From Bacteroides muris (ex Afrizal et al. 2022) (lineage in GTDB: Bacteria > Bacteroidota > Bacteroidia > Bacteroidales > Bacteroidaceae): a DNA stretch of 64,000 bases. The notes beneath the pieces are model-generated. The model was not told where the DNA came from and made no database searches. It saw only the letters and a program-made list of their open reading frames with translations. Within the stretch, counting starts at the first letter, position 1. Each line of letters starts with the position of its first letter. A program made the translations under genes and the position numbers. Of the stretch, positions 17,140 to 25,196 are shown in pieces. The DNA lies in assembly GCF_004793475.1 (NCBI RefSeq), contig NZ_SRYZ01000006.1:1-64000 (forward strand), in the 5' to 3' direction.

Positions 17140-17604
17140 TTACACTTCCGGTTTGTCGTCGGGCTCTGCACTATACGGATATACATCCATCAGGGCAGTT
17201 TCCGCTACAGATGCTATCTGGTAGTCGGCCATTGTGCCCTTCATGCCCTCATCCAGTTTTTTCACTGCATCACGCAGGTCGGCTGCCTGCACCAATACCT
17301 GGGTAGAGGTTTTCTTTTCCGCACCGCTTTTCTCATCCAGTGTGATGAATACCAGTTTACATTTAAACCAGCGGTCGGCAGCTTCCTCCTCGCTGGGGAA
17401 CAATTCGCTATAGTTGGCGCGTTTGATGTCCGATACGGTAAATTCTCCCGAAATGAACGGTGTCATCTCTTCGATGATACGTGCTTCCGCTTCCGTAAAG
17501 CTGAGGGCATCCACCAGATATGGTTCTGTTACCTTCTTATTCATTCCATTTTCCATTGTTTTCTCGTAACGGATCTTACATTCAAACCATGTATGCATTG
17601 CCAT
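17140..17604 (-). CDS. DUF4494 domain protein
   Basis: A 154-residue protein matching the Bacteroidota-specific DUF4494 family, recognisable from the start 'MHTWFECKIRYEKTMENG' and the internal 'WFKCKLVFITLDEKSG'. There is no signal peptide or membrane segment, so it is probably cytoplasmic. Its function is unknown and no neighbouring gene suggests one. It has a plausible promoter (-7 at 17687-17680). Confidence 0.85.
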   Translation of the reverse strand: MAMHTWFECKIRYEKTMENGMNKKVTEPYLVDALSFTEAEARIIEEMTPFISGEFTVSDIKRANYSELFPSEEEAADRWFKCKLVFITLDEKSGAEKKTSTQVLVQAADLRDAVKKLDEGMKGTMADYQIASVAETALMDVYPYSAEPDDKPEV

Positions 17605-17679
17605 AATTTTCTGTTTTTAATTATTGATTTATTGTTAGTTAAGTTGCTTTATGCGTGCTTGCACCCGCAAAAAGCAACG

Positions 17680-17711
17680 CAAAGATATAAAAAGTCAAGC
17701 GCAGAAACAAG
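17680..17711 (-). promoter_or_regulatory. Promoter of the DUF4494 gene
   Basis: Minus-strand TATCTTTG at 17687-17680 with CTTG at 17711-17708, spacing 20 bp. Confidence 0.6.
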
Positions 17712-17901
17712 CATTAGCTTGATTATGCTGAGACATAGTTTTTTTCGCTGGGAGAGTCGGGGATGATACGTATGGGTATAAAATCTGTGTTTGTAACACT
17801 TGTTATATTTTAAGTCTTTGTGTTGCACCTTTTTTAAGATTTGTGACTGTTGCCGAAGTATAAATTGGCATCTGTGGAAAGGAGAGTCGGATTTGAGAAG
17901 T

Positions 17902-17947
17902 AAATATCGTGTTTGCAGGAAGTTAATATCCTGCCGACACGATATTT
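17902..17947 (+). terminator. Hairpin with T-run in the gene-free region
   Basis: AAATATCGTGT (17902-17912) pairs with ACACGATATTT (17937-17947), with an inner GCAGGA/TCCTGC stem; GTTTTTTG follows. It looks like an intrinsic terminator but no intact plus-strand gene precedes it; it may be the end of a lost gene or mobile element. Confidence 0.55.
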
Positions 17948-17992
17948 GTTTTTTGTATCACACGTTGTTAATATCCTGCATGACATGATATT
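17922..17992. repeat. Imperfect direct repeat of about 26 bp
   Basis: GTTAATATCCTGC followed by ACACGATATT at 17922-17947 recurs as GTTAATATCCTGC followed by ACATGATATT at 17966-17992. The first copy overlaps the right half of the hairpin at 17902-17947. Confidence 0.55.
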
Positions 17993-18063
17993 AATTTATG
18001 TTTCGTAAGTACAGATTCTCAGAGGTAGAGGCATAAAATTACTCAGAGCCGATGCCGGTACAC

Positions 18064-18588
18064 AAAATTATTCCTTTTTCTCTCGGATATCAAAGACTTG
18101 TCTCTGTGCGGCTGTCACCGATGGTGTCTCTCAGATTCTTCTTGACTTCGCCATCGTCGGAGAGATGGTAAAGCGGGCTGTACACCGGGGTATAAAGTTC
18201 AGCTATGTATTGGCAGACAGTTGGTTTACGAATAAGGAGATTGTCCGGTTTATCCATAGCCGCCACGTCAGATGTCGTTGGCTCGGCATGATAAGGTAGG
18301 CAAGAACGGCAAGACAAAACACGATGCCGAACACGGCGACCTTACGTCCCATGTGCTTATAAAATTCGGCAAGAAGCTCAGGTTGCAGAAGTATAGCAGA
18401 AAGCTCAAATGCAACTGCATCATGTTTGACCCACGTTCGAAGGTGTACCGGTAAGAATTTTTCGTGTGCGAAGGACTCAGCATGGCAAATGGAACAGATT
18501 GCTTATAACTGACACCAAAATGGATTTCTTCAAGGCGTGGAAAATATATTCCAGACGATGGGCTGAAATCAGCAAATTGAACTTGTGA
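18064..18588 (+). pseudogene. Decayed IS4-type DDE transposase
   Basis: Three plus-strand segments in different frames read as one transposase. About 18064-18290 gives '...SYVLADSWFTNKEIVRFI' (the DSWF motif with the second catalytic Asp). About 18290-18454 gives 'KNGKTKH...LKCNCIMFDPRSKVYR'. 18484-18588 gives 'LLITDTKMDFFKAWKIYSRR', resembling the C-terminal region around the catalytic Glu. At least two frameshifts and an early truncation make it non-functional. Its end lies 43 bp from the invertible promoter. I did not find the insertion sequence ends. Confidence 0.75.
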
Positions 18589-18630
18589 AGCTTGAGTAAG
18601 ATTATATATTGGGAATGGCGAGGTGTTTTT

Positions 18631-18652
18631 TAAACGTTCGTTTAATGAACGC
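18631..18652 (+). repeat. Left inverted repeat of the invertible promoter (recombination site)
   Basis: A 22-bp sequence that is the exact reverse complement of 18824-18845. It begins TAAACGTTCGTTTA, itself a 14-bp dyad around a central TT (18637-18638), as expected for a serine recombinase that exchanges at a 2-bp overlap. It contains AAACGTTCGT, which fits the ARACGTWCGT core I remember for B. fragilis Mpi sites. Confidence 0.9.
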
Positions 18653-18683
18653 AAAGATAAGCTGTATTTTTTGAACTAACAAA
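18652..18683 (-). promoter_or_regulatory. Promoter inside the invertible segment
   Basis: Perfect TAnnTTTG -7 (TATCTTTG) and TTTG -33 with 20-bp spacing, read on the minus strand. The last base of the -7 box is the first base inside the recombination repeat, so initiation would fall within the repeat. Confidence 0.85.
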
Positions 18684-18823
18684 ATGTTTAATAAAAATAT
18701 TTTCAAAACAGCTTTTATCTTATTTCAATATATTGAATTACAATAGCATACACCTAATATTTTAAATATTAAAGTTCTGTTCCTTTTCAATTTTTAAGTC
18801 TTTGCTTCTTTTCTTGAAAACAG

Positions 18824-18845
18824 GCGTTCATTAAACGAACGTTTA
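18824..18845 (-). repeat. Right inverted repeat of the invertible promoter
   Basis: Exact reverse complement of the left repeat at 18631-18652; the crossover dinucleotide would be AA at 18838-18839. Confidence 0.9.
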
Positions 18846-18910
18846 TTGGACACTTCTATGAGTCTAATATCTTCTTTAATAGCCTATTATCATTGCAAAA
18901 GTGTACAATA

Positions 18911-18943
18911 CGGTTTGGGTGGGAAAATGTCTCGTTCAAACCG
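18911..18943 (+). promoter_or_regulatory. Hairpin in the upxY leader
   Basis: CGGTTTG (18911-18917) pairs with CAAACCG (18937-18943) in the untranslated leader between the invertible promoter and upxY. UpxY proteins are known to act in the leader of their own operon, so this could be part of the recognition or termination structure. The role is inferred. Confidence 0.4.
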
Positions 18944-18991
18944 CGAAGCGCACCCGCAACTGAGCTAATTCATTCGAAAGAAAAATCCTAA

Positions 18992-19528
18992 GTGGCTGAA
19001 CAACAGAAGTATTGGTTTGCGGCTCGCACCCGTGATAAGCAAGAATTCACAGTCCGGAAATCTTTAGACCGACTTAAATCGGAAGAGCATTTGGACCTTG
19101 ACTATTACCTTCCTACGCGCTTTGTGGTTTCTCAATTGAAGTATCGTCGTAAACGTAGTGAAGTTCCGGTAATTCGTAATCTGGTATTTGTTCATTCCAC
19201 CAAACAGACGGCCTGCGATATTTCCAACATTTATAATGTCCCTCTTTTTTATATGAAGGACCTTTCCACGCATTCCATGCTGGTGGTGCCGGATAAGCAG
19301 ATGGAGGACTTTATGTTCGTGATGGATTTGAATCCTGACGGTGTCAGCCTTGATAGCGAAATGCTTACTGTCGGGCATAAAGTAAAGGTTATCAAAGGAG
19401 AACTTAGCGGCATTGAAGGTGAGGTTGCCGTCGAAGCCAATAAAACATATGTTGTAATCCGCATCAAAGACCTTTTGACGGCAAGTGTCAAGGTTCCCAA
19501 ATCCTATCTGAAAATCATAAAAGATTAA
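18992..19528 (+). CDS. upxY: UpxY family transcription antiterminator of the capsule locus
   Basis: A 178-residue NusG paralogue. The N-terminal NGN domain begins 'YWFAARTRDKQEFTVRKSL' (about 5-23) and the C-terminal KOW-like part is 'GHKVKVIKGELSGIEGEVAV' (about 128-147). In B. fragilis each UpxY prevents premature termination within the leader of its own CPS operon. It is the first gene downstream of the invertible promoter, the canonical position. The start is GTG at 18992; no in-frame ATG lies near the N-terminus expected for the family. Confidence 0.93.
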   Translation: MAEQQKYWFAARTRDKQEFTVRKSLDRLKSEEHLDLDYYLPTRFVVSQLKYRRKRSEVPVIRNLVFVHSTKQTACDISNIYNVPLFYMKDLSTHSMLVVPDKQMEDFMFVMDLNPDGVSLDSEMLTVGHKVKVIKGELSGIEGEVAVEANKTYVVIRIKDLLTASVKVPKSYLKIIKD

Positions 19529-19588
19529 TAATCACATTCAACTTGCTTATTATCAATTTATAGCAGCTTTGCAAACTCTTCATCAGCA

Positions 19589-19670
19589 ATAAAGCGTTAC
19601 TTTATCTGCGATAAAGCAGTACTTTAATGCTAATAAAGCAGTACTTTAACGCGTATAAAGCGGCACTTTA
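19589..19670 (+). repeat. Four 16-bp dyads at an exact 22-bp period between upxY and upxZ
   Basis: Copies start at 19589, 19611, 19633 and 19655: ATAAAGCGTTACTTTA, ATAAAGCAGTACTTTA (twice) and ATAAAGCGGCACTTTA. The 6-bp spacers all differ (TCTGCG, ATGCTA, ACGCGT, GTATCG). Each copy is a dyad TAAAG-N5-CTTTA. A degenerate fifth copy starts at 19677, again in phase. Conserved dyads with unconserved spacers at two helical turns suggest a protein-binding array or alternating RNA hairpins in the upxZ leader. Confidence 0.85.
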
Positions 19671-19797
19671 GTATCGATAAAAAAGTATAAAGCAGAAAGA
19701 TTCTGTCTTTCAGAGCATTGCTGTTACCACATTGCAGCAACAGGCAAGTGATGAACAATTCCTGATTCACACAAATAATAGAAAACTTAATATAAAG

Positions 19798-20280
19798 ATG
19801 AATTCTTTACTTTCCCGTGCTCTTGAGCTTCAACGTGTTGCTCATGAGTTGATGTATCTTGGCATGGACGGTACTCCCGTCTATTCCGATACGTTTTGTC
19901 GATTGAACAAGGAGGTGCTTGTTCAGTCCGATTCCCTTTTTCCCGTTCAAGGTTCCGATGTTGAAGAGGAGGCGAATTTGTGCCTGGCTCTTTTGATGGG
20001 GTATAATGCCACTATCTATGATGATGGAGATAAAGAGCAAAAGAAACAGGTTGCCTTGAATCGTGCTTGTCAGGTTTTGAGTCGGCTTCCGGCTTCTTTG
20101 CTCAAAGTCCGTTTGCTAGCTTATATGTATGGTGAGGTTTATGAGGAATCTTTGCTTCAGGAAGCTCATGCTATTATAGATGGTTGGGGTAAGGAAGTCA
20201 TGACAGCAGAGCAAGTGGAGTTAGTGAAGGAGTTGAGGAATATTGAGGAGAATCCGTATCCGTTTGAGGAAGTGGAATAG
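19798..20280 (+). CDS. upxZ: UpxZ family inhibitor of other loci's antiterminators
   Basis: A 160-residue protein of the Bacteroides UpxZ family, recognised from 'LLSRALELQRVAHELMYLGM' at the N-terminus and its place as second gene of a CPS operon. In B. fragilis, UpxZ proteins inhibit the UpxY antiterminators of the other capsule loci, which keeps expression to one capsule at a time. The frame is open from a TTG at 19732, but the ATG at 19798 gives the family length and start. It is preceded by an unusual repeat array. Confidence 0.9.
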   Translation: MNSLLSRALELQRVAHELMYLGMDGTPVYSDTFCRLNKEVLVQSDSLFPVQGSDVEEEANLCLALLMGYNATIYDDGDKEQKKQVALNRACQVLSRLPASLLKVRLLAYMYGEVYEESLLQEAHAIIDGWGKEVMTAEQVELVKELRNIEENPYPFEEVE

Positions 20281-20330
20281 GATTTGGGTGTGATAAGGAA
20301 ATCATAAAAAAATAGATAACTTTTATTGAT

Positions 20331-21536
20331 ATGAAAGCATGTTTTATGGGGTTGGGCTATATTGGCCTGCCTACTGCGATTATTGCTGCTAAACACGGAA
20401 TTCAGATTATCGGGGTTGATATTAATCCCAAAGTTGTAGAAATGACTAATCAGGGTAAGTTGCATATCATTGAGCCAGGTATGCAGGAGCTTCTTCAAGA
20501 AGTCGTTACTACCGGTCAGTTGAAGGCTTCTACAACTCCGGAAGTGAGTGATGCCTATTTTATGGTGGTGCCTACTCCTTTTAAGGGAAATCATGAGCCT
20601 GATATTTCTTACGTGGAAGCTGCTACCCGTGCCGTAATACCTTTGTTGAAAGAGGGAGATTTGTATGTCATAGAATCTACATCACCGGTAGGTACTACTG
20701 ATAAAATGTGTGATTTGATATTTGGATTACGTCCGGAATTGAGAGATAAAATTTATATTGCTTATTGTCCGGAGCGTGTTCTTCCAGGGAACGTCATTTA
20801 TGAGTTAGTTCATAATGATCGAGTTATTGGCGGTCTGAATGAAGCTTCTACAGATAAGGCCATTGAGTTTTATAGTAGGTTTGTACAAGGAACACTCCAT
20901 CGCACTAATTGTAAAACGGCAGAAATGTGTAAACTGACAGAAAACTCCTCCCGTGATGTACAGATAGCTTTTGCCAATGAACTCTCTCTGATTTGTGACA
21001 AAGCAGGAATCAATGTCTGGGAATTGATAAACTTGGCGAACAAACATCCTCGTGTGAATATCCTTCAACCAGGTTGTGGTGTTGGAGGACATTGTATAGC
21101 GGTTGATCCTTATTTCATTACGGCAGAATTTCCTATGGAATCTAAAATCATATCTACCGCTCGCGAAATCAATAACTATAAAGCATTCTGGTGTGCAGAG
21201 AAAGTGCAGAATGCCATGTTGAAGTTTGAATTGGAATATCATCGTAAACCTATCATTGCCATGATGGGACTGGCCTTTAAACCCGATATTGATGATTTGC
21301 GTGAAGCTCCTGCCAAGTATATTACTACCAAAGTGATGCAAAGCTGTAATAATGCGGATATATTAGTCGTGGAACCTAATGTGCAGGAGCACAACGTGTT
21401 TAAACTTACGGACTATAAAGAAGCCTATGAGAAGGCTGATATAGTCGTTTTTCTGGTTGCTCATTCTGTATTTAAATCTTTGCCACATAATGACCGGAAA
21501 GTAATTCTTGATTTTTGCGGAATCTATAAGAAATAA
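20331..21536 (+). CDS. wecC: UDP-N-acetyl-D-mannosamine dehydrogenase
   Basis: Oxidises UDP-ManNAc to UDP-ManNAcA with two NAD+. A 401-residue UDP-glucose/GDP-mannose dehydrogenase family protein: Rossmann start 'MGLGYIGLPTAIIAAKHG' (about 5-22), 'VVPTPFKGNHEPDISY', and active-site 'PGCGVGGHCIAVDPYFI' (about 248-264) with the catalytic Cys after GGH. Paired with wecB directly downstream, which makes the substrate. The capsule thus probably contains N-acetylmannosaminuronic acid. Confidence 0.95.
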   Translation: MKACFMGLGYIGLPTAIIAAKHGIQIIGVDINPKVVEMTNQGKLHIIEPGMQELLQEVVTTGQLKASTTPEVSDAYFMVVPTPFKGNHEPDISYVEAATRAVIPLLKEGDLYVIESTSPVGTTDKMCDLIFGLRPELRDKIYIAYCPERVLPGNVIYELVHNDRVIGGLNEASTDKAIEFYSRFVQGTLHRTNCKTAEMCKLTENSSRDVQIAFANELSLICDKAGINVWELINLANKHPRVNILQPGCGVGGHCIAVDPYFITAEFPMESKIISTAREINNYKAFWCAEKVQNAMLKFELEYHRKPIIAMMGLAFKPDIDDLREAPAKYITTKVMQSCNNADILVVEPNVQEHNVFKLTDYKEAYEKADIVVFLVAHSVFKSLPHNDRKVILDFCGIYKK

Positions 21537-21551
21537 TTAATCCCCTATAGC

Positions 21552-22700
21552 ATGAAGAAAATTATGTTGGTTTTCGGGACTCGTCCCGAAGCCATAAAGA
21601 TGGCTCCCCTGGTGAAAGAATTTCAGAAATATCCGGAGGAGTTCAAGACAATCGTATGCGTTACCGGTCAACATCGCGAAATGCTTGATCAAGTGTTACA
21701 TATATTTGATATTACTCCTGACTATGATTTGAATATTATGAAACAAGGGCAGGATTTATATGATGTGACAGCCCGTGTTTTGACGGGGATGCGGGATGTC
21801 TTGAAAGAGGCACAGCCGGATGTTGTTTTGGTTCATGGTGATACAACCACTTCTACGGCTTCGGCATTGGCTGCTTTTTATCAGCAGATTCCGGTGGGGC
21901 ATGTAGAGGCGGGACTTCGTACTCATAATATTTATAGTCCTTGGCCAGAGGAGATGAATCGGCTGATAACAGGACGCATTGCTACTTATCATTTTTCTCC
22001 CACACCGTTAAGCCGACAGAATCTGTTGGATGAAGGGGTAAAGGAATCTTCTATTATTGTGACCGGAAATACGGTAATAGATGCACTCTACATGGTTGTA
22101 GATAAGATAAAGAGCGATAAGAAACTTGATGAAGAATTGGAAGGTGTTTTGAGAACTTCCGGTTATGACATTAACCGTTTGCAGGATGGAAAGAGATTAG
22201 TTTTGATAACAGGTCATCGTCGTGAAAATTTCGGTGACGGATTCATGTCTATGTGTAAGGCTATTCAGGCTCTTACAAAACGATATCCCGATGTTGACTT
22301 TGTTTATCCGATGCATTTGAATCCCAATGTTCGCAAACCCATTCATGAAGTATTTGGTGAGGATTTATCCAATTTAGGAAATATGTTTTTTATAGAGCCT
22401 TTGGAGTATCTCTCTTTTGTTTATCTGATGGAGAAATCTACTATTGTTCTGACAGACAGTGGTGGTATTCAGGAAGAAGCTCCCGGGATTGGCAAGCCGG
22501 TACTTGTGATGCGTGATACGACGGAACGTCCGGAGGCATTGGAAGCTGGTACGGTGAAGTTGGTGGGAACAAATTATGATAAGATTGTAGGTGAAGTTTC
22601 CGCTTTGTTGGATGATGAAGCGCGTTATGAAAGAATGAGTAAGGCGGTGAATCCTTATGGGGACGGAAAGGCTTGCGGAAGAATAACTTCTTTTTTATAA
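21552..22700 (+). CDS. wecB: UDP-N-acetylglucosamine 2-epimerase (non-hydrolysing)
   Basis: Interconverts UDP-GlcNAc and UDP-ManNAc. A 382-residue GT-B fold enzyme with 'FGTRPEAIKMAPLV' (about 7-20), 'HGDTTTSTASALAAFY' (about 95-110), 'HVEAGLRTHN' and 'LTDSGGIQEEAPGIGKPVLV' (about 300-319). It starts 15 bp after wecC. Together they supply UDP-ManNAcA to the glycosyltransferases that follow. Confidence 0.96.
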   Translation: MKKIMLVFGTRPEAIKMAPLVKEFQKYPEEFKTIVCVTGQHREMLDQVLHIFDITPDYDLNIMKQGQDLYDVTARVLTGMRDVLKEAQPDVVLVHGDTTTSTASALAAFYQQIPVGHVEAGLRTHNIYSPWPEEMNRLITGRIATYHFSPTPLSRQNLLDEGVKESSIIVTGNTVIDALYMVVDKIKSDKKLDEELEGVLRTSGYDINRLQDGKRLVLITGHRRENFGDGFMSMCKAIQALTKRYPDVDFVYPMHLNPNVRKPIHEVFGEDLSNLGNMFFIEPLEYLSFVYLMEKSTIVLTDSGGIQEEAPGIGKPVLVMRDTTERPEALEAGTVKLVGTNYDKIVGEVSALLDDEARYERMSKAVNPYGDGKACGRITSFL

Positions 22701-22707
22701 TTTTTGT

Positions 22708-23754
22708 ATGAGGCTTTTAATCGCTGATACGATATTCCCAAAGGGACATTGTTGCTTGAATAAACATTTATTGGAAATATTACTTCGAAATGAGAAAATA
22801 GCAGAAGTAAAACTCATAGATTATCAAGATTATTATGCGAACCATTCCAATAAAGTGACAAGTTATAATGTCTCTTTCCTTTTTAAAAGTAAAAATGCCT
22901 ATCTAAATTATATTTGTCAATTCTTAAACTCGATATTAATAGTATTTCTGTGTTTAAGAATACGCTATGATAAGGTGTTTTTTTTTACGTTTGATACACT
23001 GTCTTTTACTTTCTTACGTTTAGTTATTTGTAAACCCATATATTTGTTCCATCATAATAATACAGATCATTTACTGAATAAATATAAGCGCAAGATTTTC
23101 AAAACGTATATGAATAAAGTAAACCATGTAGTATTTGCGGATTTTATAAAAGACTATTTAGTAAGTATTGGTGTAAGCGCAAACCGGATTTTTGTAATAT
23201 CACATCCATTGCCAGATCTTTCTTTTACATCAAAAATGCAAAATACTAATGGACCAAATATGTATATAGCATTAGGACATGCAAATGATGAAAATATCAT
23301 TCATGATTTGATAGAGTATGAGAAGCAAAAACATTGTTTAGAAAGAAACAATATTCATCTTGTTTTGAGAACGCAGAACTCATTTAATGAGTTACCATTA
23401 TCTATAAATATAGTGACAGGTTTTTTGGCAGAAGAGCATTATATAGATTATTATAGAAAGGCGAAAGGGGTTTTAATCCTTTATCCAGATTATTTTAAAT
23501 ATCGATTTTCTGGTGTTTTGTTGGATGCTTTGGTTGCGAAGAAAAAAGTTATAGGGAGAAATATTCCTATTGTAAGGTATTATGCACAAAGATATCCTTC
23601 TTGTTGTTCCTTTTTTGAAGGGGTTGATGATTTAATGAAGAAAATACTTTTAGATAATATAGCTCTAAATGTAAATGAAGAAGTCTATACTTCTTTTTTG
23701 AGTGCACATTCAGATCAAGTAATAACATCTCAATTGAATGAAATTTTGTTATAA
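22708..23754 (+). CDS. Capsule glycosyltransferase (GT-B type, unassigned family)
   Basis: A 348-residue cytoplasmic protein, markedly AT-rich like its next four neighbours. The late 'LYPDYFKYRFSGVLLDALVA' (about 256-275) resembles the donor-binding E-x7-E region of GT4-like enzymes, with the acidic residues partly replaced. There is no membrane anchor except a hydrophobic stretch at about 70-90. Family and linkage cannot be assigned by eye. Its end overlaps the next gene by 17 bp, showing translational coupling. Confidence 0.75.
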   Translation: MRLLIADTIFPKGHCCLNKHLLEILLRNEKIAEVKLIDYQDYYANHSNKVTSYNVSFLFKSKNAYLNYICQFLNSILIVFLCLRIRYDKVFFFTFDTLSFTFLRLVICKPIYLFHHNNTDHLLNKYKRKIFKTYMNKVNHVVFADFIKDYLVSIGVSANRIFVISHPLPDLSFTSKMQNTNGPNMYIALGHANDENIIHDLIEYEKQKHCLERNNIHLVLRTQNSFNELPLSINIVTGFLAEEHYIDYYRKAKGVLILYPDYFKYRFSGVLLDALVAKKKVIGRNIPIVRYYAQRYPSCCSFFEGVDDLMKKILLDNIALNVNEEVYTSFLSAHSDQVITSQLNEILL

Positions 23755-25180
23755 AAATGGAATATTGGATTGGCGTATTGTAGTATTAGTGTTTTTGCTA
23801 TACTTGCTACATGCACTAACGGTAAAAATATTAGTTGTTGCTTCTATTATAGCTATTTGTGAAAGCGGTATATTATTATTTTTAGCATTGAAACGCAGAC
23901 TTGATTTATATCTTTATACATTAGTTATCATATTGGCAACCACGTTTGAGTTTCCAATGTTTGTAGATGAATCATTGAAGTTCGTTCCATCAATAATAAT
24001 GCTTCCTTTAATAAGTGGTTATTTTTTCTTATTATTATCTCTATGGCCTTTGCCTAAAATGTTAGGTAATGGTTCTATTTGGAAAACTATTTCTAAAAAA
24101 TTTCCTTTTTTATTTAGTTTTGTATCTATAACGCTGGTTTTAGGAATTGTAATGGGAGTATTGTCCTTGTTTACAGATAGTACATCAAAAACATTTCATT
24201 TTTCCTTTTTTGTAAAAGATTTAATGATTCTTGGGGTATTTAATGTGTATGCATTATATTTCATGTATTCATCTTTGATTTATCCTCAATTTAAGCAGAA
24301 ACTGGAATTAATAATATTTTCAGTATTAGTGGCTATGGTATTGGCAGCTTTATTTGTTTCATTAGTTGGAGCTAAGGGATTTTATGGTACAAATGAAATA
24401 ATGTTAATGCCTTTGTCTTTTTTCTTTTCTACTACTATAGTCTTTTTTCTTTTTTATAAGAAATATAGTAATAATCATTTTGTATTGCTAATATTTTTGT
24501 CATGTATTACTTTTTTTATGCAATTTGCTTACTCTAATGCTTTAGGTGGTAAATCTTGGTTAGTTTTTTTTCTGATATTAATGACTTGCTTAATATTTTG
24601 GTATAAAAGAGCCAAGTTAAAATTGATATTAGGAAGTATAGTTGTATTTTTATTGTTTCCTTTTTTATTGAATATTGTTGAGAAGAAAACTGATGGAGAC
24701 TCTTTATCTTCATCTAAATTGGTTCAGGCTTTGTCTTTAGTTTCTGTTGTTGATGTTGATTGGTATACCAATTTGCCCCTTTCGCCTAAAATACGTATTG
24801 AGGAATTGCTGAATACTAATTTAGAATTTGTGAAGCATCCTTCGTTTGCATTATTTGGAAAAGGATTTGGAGGAGGGCATCAAGACTATCGTTATGCATA
24901 TGGTGGTTATAATCCTGCGGCTTTTTCTTTAGAAGAATACAATAATGAATATTTTATTAGAATGCATGAATCAGTGAATACTATTTTTCTAAAATTTGGT
25001 TTGTTGGGGCTAGTCTTGAGTGGAACCTTATTATTCCGGCATTGCCTTGTTTGTAATAAATCACCGTGGCTTGTTCTTGGCTGTTTATGGTTTGTCTTTT
25101 TCTGGGGGTATTCTTCTTCATTGATGTCTATAGGATTATCATCGTTGTTTATAGGGATAGAAGATGTTAGAGATAAATAG
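23738..25180 (+). CDS. Capsule repeat-unit polymerase candidate (Wzy-like membrane protein)
   Basis: A 480-residue protein with about ten or more hydrophobic segments through most of its length and one large extracytoplasmic loop (about 320-410, including 'FGKGFGGGHQDYRYAYGG'). That topology fits O-antigen polymerases, and no other gene in the operon has it, so Wzy is the best inference; sequence similarity in this class is too low to confirm by eye. It starts within the end of the preceding glycosyltransferase and is followed after 16 bp by the flippase. Confidence 0.75.
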   Translation: MKFCYKNGILDWRIVVLVFLLYLLHALTVKILVVASIIAICESGILLFLALKRRLDLYLYTLVIILATTFEFPMFVDESLKFVPSIIMLPLISGYFFLLLSLWPLPKMLGNGSIWKTISKKFPFLFSFVSITLVLGIVMGVLSLFTDSTSKTFHFSFFVKDLMILGVFNVYALYFMYSSLIYPQFKQKLELIIFSVLVAMVLAALFVSLVGAKGFYGTNEIMLMPLSFFFSTTIVFFLFYKKYSNNHFVLLIFLSCITFFMQFAYSNALGGKSWLVFFLILMTCLIFWYKRAKLKLILGSIVVFLLFPFLLNIVEKKTDGDSLSSSKLVQALSLVSVVDVDWYTNLPLSPKIRIEELLNTNLEFVKHPSFALFGKGFGGGHQDYRYAYGGYNPAAFSLEEYNNEYFIRMHESVNTIFLKFGLLGLVLSGTLLFRHCLVCNKSPWLVLGCLWFVFFWGYSSSLMSIGLSSLFIGIEDVRDK

Positions 25181-25196
25181 CTAAAAAGAGTATTTT

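Larger units (their letters stand above)
18631..18845. promoter_or_regulatory. Invertible capsule promoter segment, in the OFF orientation
   Basis: A 171-bp AT-rich segment between 22-bp perfect inverted repeats, directly upstream of upxY. On the minus strand it contains a consensus promoter (-7 TATCTTTG at 18659-18652, -33 TTTG at 18683-18680, spacing 20) that reads leftward away from the CPS genes. No comparable promoter is seen on the plus strand. Inversion would place this promoter next to the right repeat, reading toward upxY, about 150 bp away. In this assembly the locus is therefore predicted to be silent. Confidence 0.9.

Noticed and set aside
19589..19692. Regularly spaced repeats considered as a CRISPR array
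   Set aside because: Repeats are 16 bp with 6-bp spacers, far too short, and no cas gene is present.
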